Assembly: GCF_963855985.1 (NCBI RefSeq)
Contig: NC_087098.1
Span: forward strand, 15,954,501 to 16,018,500
From: Ostrinia nubilalis
Taxonomy: Eukaryota; Arthropoda; Insecta; Lepidoptera; Crambidae
Length of the DNA stretch: 64,000 nt
Direction of reading: 5' to 3'
Shown here: piece by piece, positions 1 through 11,100 of the stretch
How the letters are laid out: every line of letters starts with the position of its first letter
Numbering within the stretch: the stretch's first letter is position 1
Notes under the pieces: model-generated
Database searches by the model: none
What the model was told of the DNA's origin: nothing
Seen by the model: the letters and a program-made list of their open reading frames with translations, nothing else
Translations under genes and position numbers: made by a program

Positions 1-88
1 GTAGTACTTATTTTTAGCCTGATAAAGTGCCTACTAATTTTTGTAGCATGGTTTTATTTATGTTTGACGCCTAGTGTTTGCTTTTCAG

Positions 89-941
89 TATTTGCTGAAA
101 GAGTTGGTGAAAGAAAGAGTAAATGCAATCGAAAATAAAAATACAGACACTAACACGAATAAACGGAAGGTTGCGGCTTGGGCTGATTTACAAACAACGT
201 TGGTACATCTTTTGATTTCTGCCTTCAATATAAAATTTTGCCTTTACCTGTAATTCAAAATCCTGTCATTTCTTTTTCAGGTTTAATTCAATGTGCGCTG
301 GTATGAACCGCTCCATTACCCAGTTAAAATCGCAATGGAGCCTCATAAAAATCAGTGCGAAGAAAGACAAGACCATTGCTAGGCAGGCTCAAATTAAAAC
401 TGGCGGTGGTCCACCATTATCAGTGCCTGACGATAGGGCTGATGATATAGCATCTTGGTTGCCCAATGAATTTGTAGTCGATGTTAACAGATTTGACTCG
501 GACTCAAATAAAAGTGAATTAATTAACATTCAAGAGGAGGAATCAACTCAAAATACGCAAGATCAGGAATTGATAAATAATGAAGAAATCCAATATGAAT
601 TGGTGGTACTTGATGAAGAAATAGAAGATACACATGCTTGTACTACTAGAGGCATATTGGAAGATAAAGAAAATAAAAAAGTAGAGGCAAAAGAAAATAA
701 AGCAAAACCTAATTTTAAAGCACCAGCAATCAAAAAAAAAAGGAAACTGTTAAACAAAGAAGGCTTAATTGATTTAAGCAAAGTTAGGATTTCCGAAATT
801 GCAGAAACAGAATCAAAATGCCGGATTGAACTGCATGAAGTTCAAATGGAAAACGAACGGAAGAAAGGGAGAAACTTGGATCTTGAGCATCAATTATTAC
901 AGGAAAAACTTAAATATTACACTCACATTAATAAAGAATAA
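89..941 (+). CDS. Myb/SANT-like DNA-binding protein of the Harbinger element (5' partial)
   Basis: Two exons are visible. Exon A (89-198) follows a TTTTCAG acceptor and encodes a helical segment starting YLLKELVKERVNAIENK. An 82-bp GT-AG intron (199-280) follows, and exon B (281-941) continues in phase with FNSMCAGMNRSITQLKSQW, then KTGGGPP. These are the second half and tail of the MADF/Myb-SANT-like domain found in Harbinger partner proteins and in MSANTD3-like host proteins. Downstream are an acidic linker, a basic nuclear-localisation-like stretch (KKKRK) and a charged, probably coiled-coil C-terminus. The visible part is 256 residues. The N-terminal exon lies before the window, since bases 1-88 look like intron. 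The ATG at 291 is internal, not the start. No in-frame stop or frameshift was seen. Confidence 0.85.
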
Positions 942-1140
942 TAAGTCTTTTGATGTTAAAGTTTTTCAAGTACTAACAGATTCTAAATAATAAGTTAGTT
1001 CCTCCCTTACTTCTGTTTGTTTTTAATTTGTATTTTATGCAGTTCCAATCCGCATTTTGATTGTGTTTCTGCAATATATTTAGACGGCTATGAATATGTT
1101 TACTAGTCATAACTTAATAAGAGTTTGAGATTACTATTAA

Positions 1141-1255
1141 CTAGCTGTTGCCCACGACTCCGCCTGCGTAGACTACTATTTCTGTAACCTACAGGATCTG
1201 TGCATTTTTCCAGGATAAAAAGAAGCCTATATGTTATTCGAGACTATATAATCTA
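1141..1255 (-). repeat. Helitron-like lepidopteran repeat fragment
   Basis: Read on the minus strand the segment ends in CTAG followed by T, preceded by a short GC-rich piece, as in the Helitron-like copies at 5514, 9331, 19207 and 49433. Only the 3' part is recognisable. It lies between the two Harbinger genes. Confidence 0.4.
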
Positions 1256-1263
1256 TCTGTTTT

Positions 1264-1552
1264 AGCAATTTATTTGTTTATAAGAATTGAACTGTGATTT
1301 TTAGTAAGTAAGTTTAATAATTGTACTTAAATTAGTGATATAAAGTAAATACACATATGCCTAGTCACAAACATTCGCCTTTATAATAATAGTGTAAATT
1401 ATGGTTATTTTGTTTTAAATGTAGAAGGTTGATAACCTCCGAATAGAAACGTTTATACTTAAGCAATTTCTTTGTTTTAAAGAATTGAACTGTGATTTTT
1501 AATAAGTAAGTTTGTTGAAACTAATTGTACTTAAATTAGTGATATAAAGTAA
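1264..1552. repeat. Direct repeat pair of about 85 bp
   Basis: Segments 1264-1348 and 1462-1552 share a near-identical core running from AGAATTGAACTGTG to TTAGTGATATAAAGTAA. The second copy has a small internal insertion. They lie in the noncoding space between the two Harbinger genes and may be an internal duplication of the element. Confidence 0.7.
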
Positions 1553-1795
1553 TTTGTTTTGAATTTTTGCAGAATAATTGCTTTTTTAAAGAGAACTACA
1601 GGTTTTGTTTTTGTGATAGTAACAAATTGGACTGAAAATTGAAATACAGGTATTTTTCAATCAAATATTCTTTTTATTTTCATTAAGATGCCAGGAACAG
1701 TATCTGAAAAATTAAAATACAACATTTTCATGAACTCAAATGACATTACATAAAAGTAAATCGTTGGAATTTATCAAAATGTATTTTAGTACCAT

Positions 1796-3167
1796 TCAAA
1801 AATGTTGATTTATAAAATTTTGTAGTATCAACTGCGACCTACGCCTCAACAATGAAGGTCGGTTGTCGTGAACACTGTTCTCCGTCGAAAGTTGCGGAGT
1901 TACAGGGACCTGCTCCATATGTTGTTCTGAAAAATATTATGAATTTGTCAACATTTTGTCATAAAGATTTGTATTCCTTATGTACAGTCAAATTGATAAC
2001 ATTTACCTAACAATGTGTCATTCATATCAATGGCTATATTATGTAATACAGCCAATGCTATGATCACAGCTTTTCCATTTTGGAGGCTTACTGGTAAGCC
2101 ATGGAGTAGGCATTGGAACCGCTGCTTCCACACCCCAAAACACCTTTCAACAGTGTTCCTAGTTGAGATGTGAGCATTATTGTATGCTTCTTCTTCTGGA
2201 CGACTAGGCCTTAAAATAGGTGTAAATAGATATGGCAGAAGAGGGTAGCCCGAATCGCCAATAAGGCGTCCTCTAAACTGCCTATCCTCAAATCGTTGTT
2301 TTATATTGCTCTCCATAAAAATTCGACTGTCATGTGTACTGCCTCGCCATCTAGCCACTATATCCATTATTTTGAGGTCAGCATCACAGACAACCTAAAA
2401 TAAAAAAAACAGTATCCTGTAGGTAATCCATCCAATAATATAGTGTTGAATGTTGCTAAAATTTAGATCATACAAAGTAAAAATTATAGACATTATTAAA
2501 ACAAATCTTTCTCTGTTGTAAACTGTATAAAATCAAAATATATTTTACCTGAACATTCAGGGAATAATAGCCTTTTCTATTAATATAGTACTGGGCCATG
2601 TCACCTCCGGTTTTTTTAATTTTAATGTGGGTGCAATCTATGGCTCCTATCACCCCAGGAAAATTTTTAATTGCTCTAAATTTGGCACTAATTCTTTCCT
2701 GCTCTCCTATAGTGATAGGCATTTTGATGAAGGAATTTGCCTTATTCGCGATTGCATGCGCGACTCTGGCGCATATCCGGCTCACTGTCGGCTGACTTAG
2801 GCCATGGAGGTCACCAGCATCATCTTGTACCTGAAAATGTATGAAAATAATTATAGCAGCCACGACAAAGGGATAAAATAAAACACTTTTTTGTGCTTAC
2901 CTCACGACGTCCCCAACATCTTATGGCCACTAAAACTTGCAGTTCAGGACACGTGCCACCACCTCTAGCGCTCTGAACCAGATCATCTTCCACCAAATCT
3001 ATGATGGTGCGCACTGTGTCCTTATTGAACCTATATTTTATTTTAAAATTTAGGTCCCGCAAATCGAATGGGTTGCTTCGTTGGCGGTAGAGCTTTCTAC
3101 GTCGCGCTGGGTCGGCATTATTGGCTAAATGCACAATTGCATTTATAGCATTCATTTTCACAAGCAA
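1796..3167 (-). CDS. HARBI1-like Harbinger transposase, four exons, apparently intact
   Basis: Exons read on the minus strand are 3167-2901, 2830-2549, 2394-2007 and 1926-1796. All junctions are GT-AG and in phase, giving 1068 nt and 355 residues, close to the roughly 350 residues usual for HARBI1-like proteins. The DDE triad can be placed at GAIDCTH (Asp near residue 154), VVCDAD (residues 184-189) and TRNTVERCFG (Glu near residue 266). GLSQPTVSR near residue 100 fits the helix-turn-helix ahead of the core, and the protein ends in INQHF. No stop or frameshift breaks the model. The enzyme would cut and paste the element into TWA-type targets. Reading exon 3 on past its donor gives a short alternative end at 1978, but exon 4 restores a family-like C-terminus, so I prefer the spliced form. 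Confidence 0.9.
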
Positions 3168-3425
3168 GGATAAGGATCACAGCAAGGATATTTTGAATAA
3201 ATAAACCAACGAAGTGACATTCATATGAAATGACATTTATAAAAGTTAGGTTAAAATAGGTTTATTAGAGCTTTAAACAAGGCCCGAGCTCTCGATAACT
3301 TATCACACAGATAAAAGAGGATTTTAGCGCTAAATGACGATTATGAATAACAATTTTTATCAAACGTTTTATAAACCTCTAATAAGCATTTGATAAAATG
3401 TGAAAAATGATTATGAATAAGACCG

Positions 3426-4077
3426 TTAGTCTCTAGGTAGAGTCTGTGGATAAAGTGAGAAAAACAACGCTTTACCTAAGGAAGGGTTTAAAATAAATAC
3501 TTAGTAAAAATCAACTATGCGTTAGCTAGTTAATACAGCATTATTTTTCCCTTTATCCACTGACTTTATTAGACTATTAATATTAACTTAATGTGTTTGG
3601 TAACTCATTATTAACTCATCAAAAGTCATGATCTTAAATATTATTTGTAAAGGTGGAACATTATCTATCATTCATTCTGGTTTTGGGAATAATTAAATAA
3701 TTATTGTACTAATGAATTATGTAAATATTGTCCCTACTTACATACACGACATACATAAACCTATGGCTTTTGTGTTTGGATAAATAAAATTACATCTGCA
3801 AAAGCTTAGAAATAACTTACGTTAGAGTTGATATTCACAAGCTTATGATTTACTTATGTACAAAATAATAGAATTTGAAGTATATGGAAACAAAATAAAT
3901 CACAAAGTACATAAGGATCGACGGTGACATTTAAATTTTTAATCCTGATGACGACAATTATGATAATTATCTAAGTAACAAATTAATTTATACCAATGAA
4001 AGTTAAATATACTTATCTAAATAGCCCCATATTTAGTCGGCATCACATTAACTTTAAATTAGTGGTTTTTCAGTGGG
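3426..4077. other. 3' flank of the chitin-binding gene
   Basis: AT-rich sequence with no ORF of note. A minus-strand AATAAA at 3570-3565 lies about 510 bp past the stop codon of the gene ending at 4078 and could be its polyadenylation signal; nothing in the sequence proves this. Confidence 0.3.
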
Positions 4078-5169
4078 TTACCGATTCACAATGCAGGGTT
4101 CGCAGGTCCCAGGTTCCAAGTAGGCTGGGTGGCACTGGGGGCAAGCGGGGTTCTCCCCGTAGCTGGAGCGACCAGTCCTCGCAATTTTCACTTGGAAAGA
4201 CGTCTGTGCATTCTCATCTTCATAACCTGGGTGCGGCTTATCAAGAGGAAACACGTAGTCGGGGACGAAATACGAACTTATGTTGTACTCCGTGTTGATG
4301 TTACTCGGAGTGGGGTCCACCGTGACCGGAGTAGGCCTAGTCACGTCGCTGAAAGGACTACGCCCTCTTACAGTCTTTCCTTGGACCTGTGTGTTGTTGA
4401 CCGTAACGTTACTTTCTTTGGGCGGTTCCAGATCAAATGCGGGGACAGCCCATTTCCACTCGTAGTACACGGGTGGTCCCATAGTAGTCGACGGCTGCTC
4501 TGAAAAGTCTAACTTAGGCGGCAGTAGTATTCTATTTGGAGTAGGCACCGCCGGATTGTCTCGTACACTAACAGTCGGTTCCGTCGGCGTCGGCTTGGAA
4601 TTAATGCTATCGAATCTAGTTCCTTCTGTCACACCTTTATCGTTATCCTTGTCTAATTTATTGAAGTTGCCAACGTCCTTATTCTTCCGCGGCGTTCTGT
4701 CTTCCTCCGAGCTGACTTGCCCTTCGGGAAGGTGCTTATTCAGATCGATGATTTCAGATCTAGACATGGCGGTCTTGATGGAGTCGGGCGAGCTCGGGTC
4801 GAATCGTTTGATGAAGTTGTAGACTGGATCGTCGGATTTGGTTCTAATGTCTATATCGGGGAATTCTGTTGTGGTGGTGTCTGGGATAGGAGGCTGGAAG
4901 TATTTTGAAGGGGTGGGGATTTTGTTGTTTTGGTTGTCGTCTTGTACTTCTGGGGTGGGTTGGAAGGTGGGGGTGAGTTCCTGGGAGGCGGCGCCCGCCA
5001 AGTGGTCCTGGTCGGTGGGGTCTCTCTTGAGCCCGAACTGGACGCCGGTGCCGGTGGACCAGCCGGTGGGCGGGCGGTAGTTCTGCTTGGCGCTGTCCAG
5101 CCCGTTGTTGTTGGAGCTCGAGATCGAGTCTGCAATGCCTACGATACTGTTGCCGGGATGTACGGGGTA
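4078..5169 (-). CDS. Exon 5 of the chitin-binding gene: disordered tail and CxxC end
   Basis: The exon starts after a TTACAG acceptor at TAC (5169), in phase with exon 4, so the ATG at 5190 is intronic. It encodes 363 residues rich in Pro, Thr, Ser, Asp and Asn with no recognised fold. The last 25 residues contain CPQC and CEPC, a compact four-cysteine end that may form disulfides. The middle has many charged and TP-type motifs and one NVTV glycosylation-type sequon. Confidence 0.85.
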   Translation of the reverse strand, partial: YPVHPGNSIVGIADSISSSNNNGLDSAKQNYRPPTGWSTGTGVQFGLKRDPTDQDHLAGAASQELTPTFQPTPEVQDDNQNNKIPTPSKYFQPPIPDTTTTEFPDIDIRTKSDDPVYNFIKRFDPSSPDSIKTAMSRSEIIDLNKHLPEGQVSSEEDRTPRKNKDVGNFNKLDKDNDKGVTEGTRFDSINSKPTPTEPTVSVRDNPAVPTPNRILLPPKLDFSEQPSTTMGPPVYYEWKWAVPAFDLEPPKESNVTVNNTQVQGKTVRGRSPFSDVTRPTPVTVDPTPSNINTEYNISSYFVPDYVFPLDKPHPGYEDENAQTSFQVKIARTGRSSYGENPACPQCHPAYLEPGTCEPCIVNR

Positions 5170-8100
5170 CTGTAACATTGAATTAACCATAATTAATATG
5201 ACTATTATAAACGATACTATGATTAAGTTTCAATTTATCACTGGGTAGGCTTTGTATCAGACGTTCTTACCCTAGTTTCAGCTTCCCTGAGCCCGTCGTA
5301 GTAGTTGGCGTTGGGCGGCACGGACAGGATGTCGGGGCGCGGGGTCCTCTGCTTCATATCCTCTTCTGACACGAACGGCTTGTCTCTCTGACCTGAAACA
5401 TTACGCAATATTCTGAATCTTTGTTCATTTATATTAAGTTCAATGTCAATCCATCGAAAACGAGGCTTTGGGATTAATAAGACCTCAGAAAAAGACGGTG
5501 AATTTCAAGAAAATCCCAACTAATATTATAAATGCGAAAGTAACTCTGTCTGTCTGTCTGTCTGTTACGCTTTCCCGCTTAAACCTCGCAACCGATTTTG
5601 ATGAAATTTGGCATAGAGATAGTTTGAGTCCCGGGAAAGAACATAGGATAGTTTTTATCCCGGTTTTTGAAACAGGGACGCGCGCGATAAAGTTTTTCTG
5701 TGACAGACAAAATTCCACGCGGGCGAAGCCGCGGGCGGAAAGCTAGTCTTACATAAATAGAGAAAAGCATCTAGAAAAAAAAAGTGTTTAGAGTCGCATC
5801 TTGAACAAAATTTTAAATAAATTGATTTTACTAAGTTATTTTTTTAAACACTCAACATAATCAAGAATCTAAAATCTCTATCTATCTAAAGTCAGATTGT
5901 ATCTTTAATTTTTAACAAATCTATCTCTTTGTCTGCAGAACAAAACTTGCAAACAAACGCATACATTTACTTACTTAACTGACCTGCCACAACACTAGAT
6001 TTGCCTCGCTAGAATCACACGCATGACAAGAGACTGTATCGAATATCAATAATCGCACAGAGGCGTTACCGTGATCCTGTGGTTAAGGCACATTGTAACA
6101 TTAGGCACACGCGTCGTGTTACATTTCTCACCTTGCTGTTACACGATACCTCATTACCAATGACAAGCTCTTGACCGTGAGGTGTAACAATAACATTATC
6201 AAACGGTGCATGAAATCATATGCATGCTATTATCTTTCTGGTTCCATTGACGCCTACTTGCTGTATAACTAATTTCAATAACCTTTATGTATATGAGACG
6301 AATATGATCAAATTTTGACTTGGCCATCGCATGAAAACACGTGTAAATTAAATTATTTAGTGCGATGGCCAAGTCAATAATTTATGTAAAACGTTAAAGA
6401 TTTCCTGGCCTGGACTTGGTATTACATGGATCTCACAACTTTTCACCGTAGAACAACTGAGTTGCGAGACTTGGTTTTTTTGACAAGTATTGTTTTTGAT
6501 GGGATCTCATTTCTTTTTGTATTTTGTAAACAGTTCTACTTTTTTCCTTTTCGGTACCTTCTACTTATTGTATGTATACCTATCTAACCAGCAACGAATT
6601 TTCTTAAAGTCGGACTCTCTCTGACTTATGAAATTTTCTTATTTTTGTAGGTAGCCTTCCGTTTTCTCTTTTCCGGTTGTACTTCTTGAGCTGAAAACTG
6701 GACGGAAATTAAAAAATGTTACTCGACTTGGCGGGGACACTACCGTGTGCCTTTATATTTAATTTTATATGATATTACAAACTTATTTAGGTAAGTAGTT
6801 AAATATTTATAAAACTGGACCGAAATTGAAAAATTTTGCTAGACTTAGCGGTTGCACTACCGTGCCCCCAAATATTTTAGTTTTTCCTTGATTCATACAC
6901 CAAACACTACTTATATTCCAAATTTGAAGCTTCTAGGTCTGCTAGAAGTGCCTTAGAATTTTGATGATCGGTGAGTCAGTCAGTCAGTCAGGGAGTGACA
7001 AAATTAAGAAACTTTGACCCGTTATAATTCTTAAACTACTGGTTCAAATTGAATGAAATTTGAAATATACCGTGTCTTTACAATGCCTGCATGGATACTG
7101 AAAATTCAGTCTTCTAGTTTTATCCACAACGATGATACAGGGGATCGAAAATGGCCTGAATTGCTTCGAGAAAAGGATGATACGGCCGTGCCGCTTTTTT
7201 GCTCGACTTGGTGGGGGCACTGCCGTGCCCCCAGATAACCTTTATGTATATGAGACGAATATGATCTTTGCTTTATCATACTTTTTTGCAAGTATTTTTT
7301 GTATGTCAGTTTAATACATTTCCGTATTTCATAAGTTAGGTATTACTAGATTAGAATGTACGAAATAAAATTAGTAAAGTTCCTGTAAAGCTATACCAAA
7401 ACCTAGTTACCTACATTTTCAAAATTATGTCAATTATTATTTCAGTGTGATGATCTTACCAGAAACTTCATCAGCAGTTGTAGTAGATATTGTTGTCCCA
7501 CTCTCAGCTTTCGTAAATAAGAGTGTCATTTCTTCAATTTATTTGTTCCTCTATTTTGGTTTCAGCAAACGTGCCCCGGCTGAACTGACGCATCAAAACA
7601 TAATGCTTCATGATTAAAAAAATATTACGTCAGTTACTGTTATTACACTGATTGTTATGGTTAATCGATTTGAAAAGGATTTTGTCGAATATTTAACTTT
7701 ATCACGAAGTTTTTAGATGAACTCATCGAACTCACGAATTATGCTGTCATAACCTTCTTTGATTGAAAGGTTCGACAACACAAGGTAAGTTGAAAAAACC
7801 TTTAGGTAACCTATACAAAAATGTTGTAAAAAATGTAAAGCCTAAGCTGAGAGCCTAAGATAGATCTCAGAGCAGACTTTGTGTGGAGTAATTCCTAAAG
7901 CTCTATTAGATCTGTTTCATAATATGTAATGATGTTTTGTCATGTTTTCATTTCTGGAGGTAGGAAGTAAAGGAGTAGGAAGCGTTTATTAAAATATTAA
8001 TTACAAACGCATGAAATAGTTTCAACTACCTAACTCTGATGTCTTTCGAAGACCAGCATTATGGATCACTTCAGACTTCTAGATAGAAATTCGATGTAGA

Positions 8101-11100
8101 TCTGTCTCATGACTCTGAGGAGTAGGAAACCCTCAGCAGATTACCTCAATGTACGATACTACAAAACTATTTATTTTATCTTATCTGAAGCACCTTCGTT
8201 TAGCATCAAATCAATGTTCTGTTGCTCAGTCTTTGCTTGTTTTGTGCTGATCTGATGCGACTCAACGGTTACCGCATACTTACAAGTTCCAAAGTTTCAG
8301 CAGCGGACGCTTGTAATGTCTTGTAAGAACTATAAAATCATTTGCGAAACGTTTATAGGTCGTTCGTGCTTATGTCAACGGGTACGTGAGTGTCCATTAT
8401 CAATTTCAAGCTTATCAAAATTTTGTGGCTACCGCGGAAGTTGGGCAAGTGGGTTGACGGCGTAACCTCACCTTTCACCGGCGTTAGTATGCGGCATATG
8501 CAATTACAGACCACAGATTTGTTTTACAAGTACACACACGATGGTGGAATAAAATAATTTGTTGTTTCTTCACGGAGGCACAGTTCCCATCTCGTGCTCC
8601 CACAATACTGCATGTGCACTCAGTAATGCTTATTTTGATTGCCAATTCAAATTGGTCTCGAAATAAAATAAATTAGAAGAAAATAGAAGCAGTTACGAAT
8701 CACAGGAAAATAAATTATCTAATTGTCTGGTCAAGTGGCTCGCACTTCAACTTAAACGATGACTGGTCAAAGGGAAAATGTATAAATATTGTGATGACGA
8801 GTAATTGTACTTTGAATCATAATAATTATGCTTAATAATAATTTATCTGCATAATTTTGCATGTTTGTCCATAATCTAGTCGGCAAAATTCTCGTACTTA
8901 TTTACGAACATATTTTAACTCGTAAATACTTACTTGCATGCATTTAATATTTAACTATAAAGTTAAAACATATTAACAACAATATTGAAAAGAGCTTTAA
9001 AAGTAAGGGTGCTGTAGTAAAATGGGCCCACACACAGTTGACAATCGCAAAGGTACTTCCACTAATAACCAATGAAACTGGATCTAGAGATTAGCAGAAA
9101 TAGAACTCAGGTGTTTATGAAGCCCCGTCCTAAAATCCTCATAAGCCTGTAAAATCTTCATGTCCATTTGTTGACGTGCTGTGATCAATTACTCGTGCGC
9201 CTCGGAATCGCGGGCGCAGTCAAGGGCGTTCACCTAACATTGACATACGTTGCGCCTATCCACGTAACGCACTTGCGTAATTCGAATATTCATTACCAAT
9301 TTTGATCGCGACTTTGTCTGTACCAACCGATCCCAACTAATATTATAAATGCGAAAGTAACTCTGTCTGTCTGTCTGTCTGTTACGCTTTCCCGCTTAAA
9401 CCTCGCAACCGATTTTGATGAAATTTGGCATAGAGATAGTTTGAGTCCCGGGAAAGAACATAGGATAGTTTTTATCCCGGTTTTTGAAACAGGGACGCGC
9501 GCGATAAAGTTTTTCTGTGACAGACAAAATTCCACGCGGGCGAAGCCGCGGGCGGAAAGCTAGTAAGAAATAAAATGATGTTAACAAATTTTTCTCCAAA
9601 TCTAGATTCTTTTAGATCAAAAAGTTTAGGTTTTTTAGATAAAAAAATACTTATAATCATAAATTAGGTGTGTAACACACTGAGACATTACGGACAGCCA
9701 GGCTTACCATCTGTGACTTTGGATAATGTTGACAGTATAGAGCCTTATTAGGCTTATCTTGCTAATTTAATCATAAAAGAGTTGATGAAGTTGAAGCTCT
9801 ATGCGATTAAAATCAGTTCAACTCTATAGCCTCGATTACATAACCAATGGACACGAAGTTATATCAGACAAAAGACTGCGGAATTTGTATTCACCTGCCA
9901 AGTGAATACAGCTATCAAACACAAAATCCTACCATTAACTCCTCGGATAGTCTTGAATAGGCTTTGATGAGGCTGAGGCCTCGCTAGTGTGAACAGTAAA
10001 ATGTATTATGAGTATTAAAGATTATTAATAAATAATGGGAGGACGGTCGATCATAAATAAACGACTACAAAGAAAATTGGATGCTAAATTGCTAAGTGAT
10101 CAATGACTTTTTAATGAAGGATCTAAGTCCTATGAACAGCCAAGACTAGTGAATCTAAATACCTACTGTATTACTTTAAGTTTTTTGGAATTAACCTTAT
10201 GTTCTTATGTAGATAGAGACAAAAAGCTAGTTCTAACAATACCTCCATACATCCTGAGCACGCAAAGCTGCGAGCATAAACTATCTGTAGTAAGTAGGTA
10301 TTTATCGTTAACTACAATCTTGTTATTTAAATCATTATGATAAAGAGAGGTTGCCTAAAAATAACCTGTTTACAAGTTCAAAGTCTTCCGCATATAAAAT
10401 TACATGCTGGTACACTTATCGTTGTTATCTGCACATCATTCTGACTGAAGTGACAGTCCATTCATTCCCACAATACTCAATGAAACTCGTTTAGAAATGA
10501 TTCAGAGCTCGTGAGCAAACGCTTCTGGTATATTCCACGTCTCAGCATAATGCACCAAATTACAGCAAGGTTAACGAACCATTCAGGTTGCAACGGTTTC
10601 AAGTGGCTACAGATAATCAAACCAGTGTATAATACAATTATTAAGCAGATAATGCTTCGACCTTAGTTTGTAATACACTTATTATTAGATAATGTTAAAA
10701 TTACTATAGATAGTTCTTCCGTTTGTTATTTTGGGTCTTCCGTGCAATGAGTTGGAAGGTTGTTATTAAAATTTGCATCTAGCTGTTTAGTACAGGCACT
10801 AGCCTGTAAGCATTAGCTTTAATTTTTTTTTCTCAAAGAAGAATAAATGCGTTCAACTGCCTTACATAGACAGGCAAGGAGATTTATACCTGCTTACATA
10901 GATGACGTAGCGATTGAACGACTAAAACTGACTTCCCACTGGCCTATCTATGAGTTTCGTAACTTGTATTAAAACGAATCAGAACACCAGAGATTTTTAG
11001 GTTTGCGCTTCAAGTTACTTATTATAATTTTCTGTAGAACTATTGTTAAATAAGTACGAAACGGTACCTGAATTCCGCGTTGACCTGCGTACGCGCGTTA

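Larger units (their letters stand above)
1..3425. mobile_element. PIF/Harbinger DNA transposon, left end beyond the window
   Basis: Two genes lie tail to tail: a Myb/SANT-like DNA-binding protein on the plus strand (89-941) and a HARBI1-like DDE transposase on the minus strand (1796-3167). In this superfamily the two proteins act together: the Myb-like partner binds DNA and helps bring the transposase to the nucleus and to the element ends. The right end is placed near 3425 because a subterminal motif, GATTATGAATAA, occurs at 3339-3350 and 3409-3420 and is followed by CGTTA, which could hold a TTA target duplication at 3426-3428. The left end is outside the window, so inverted repeats cannot be compared. 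The gene pair is well supported, the exact right end is not. Confidence 0.85.

Noticed and set aside
6278..7266. Short LTR element based on the 32-bp direct repeats
   Set aside because: The repeats are far too short for LTRs, lack TG...CA ends and are missing from the second copy.
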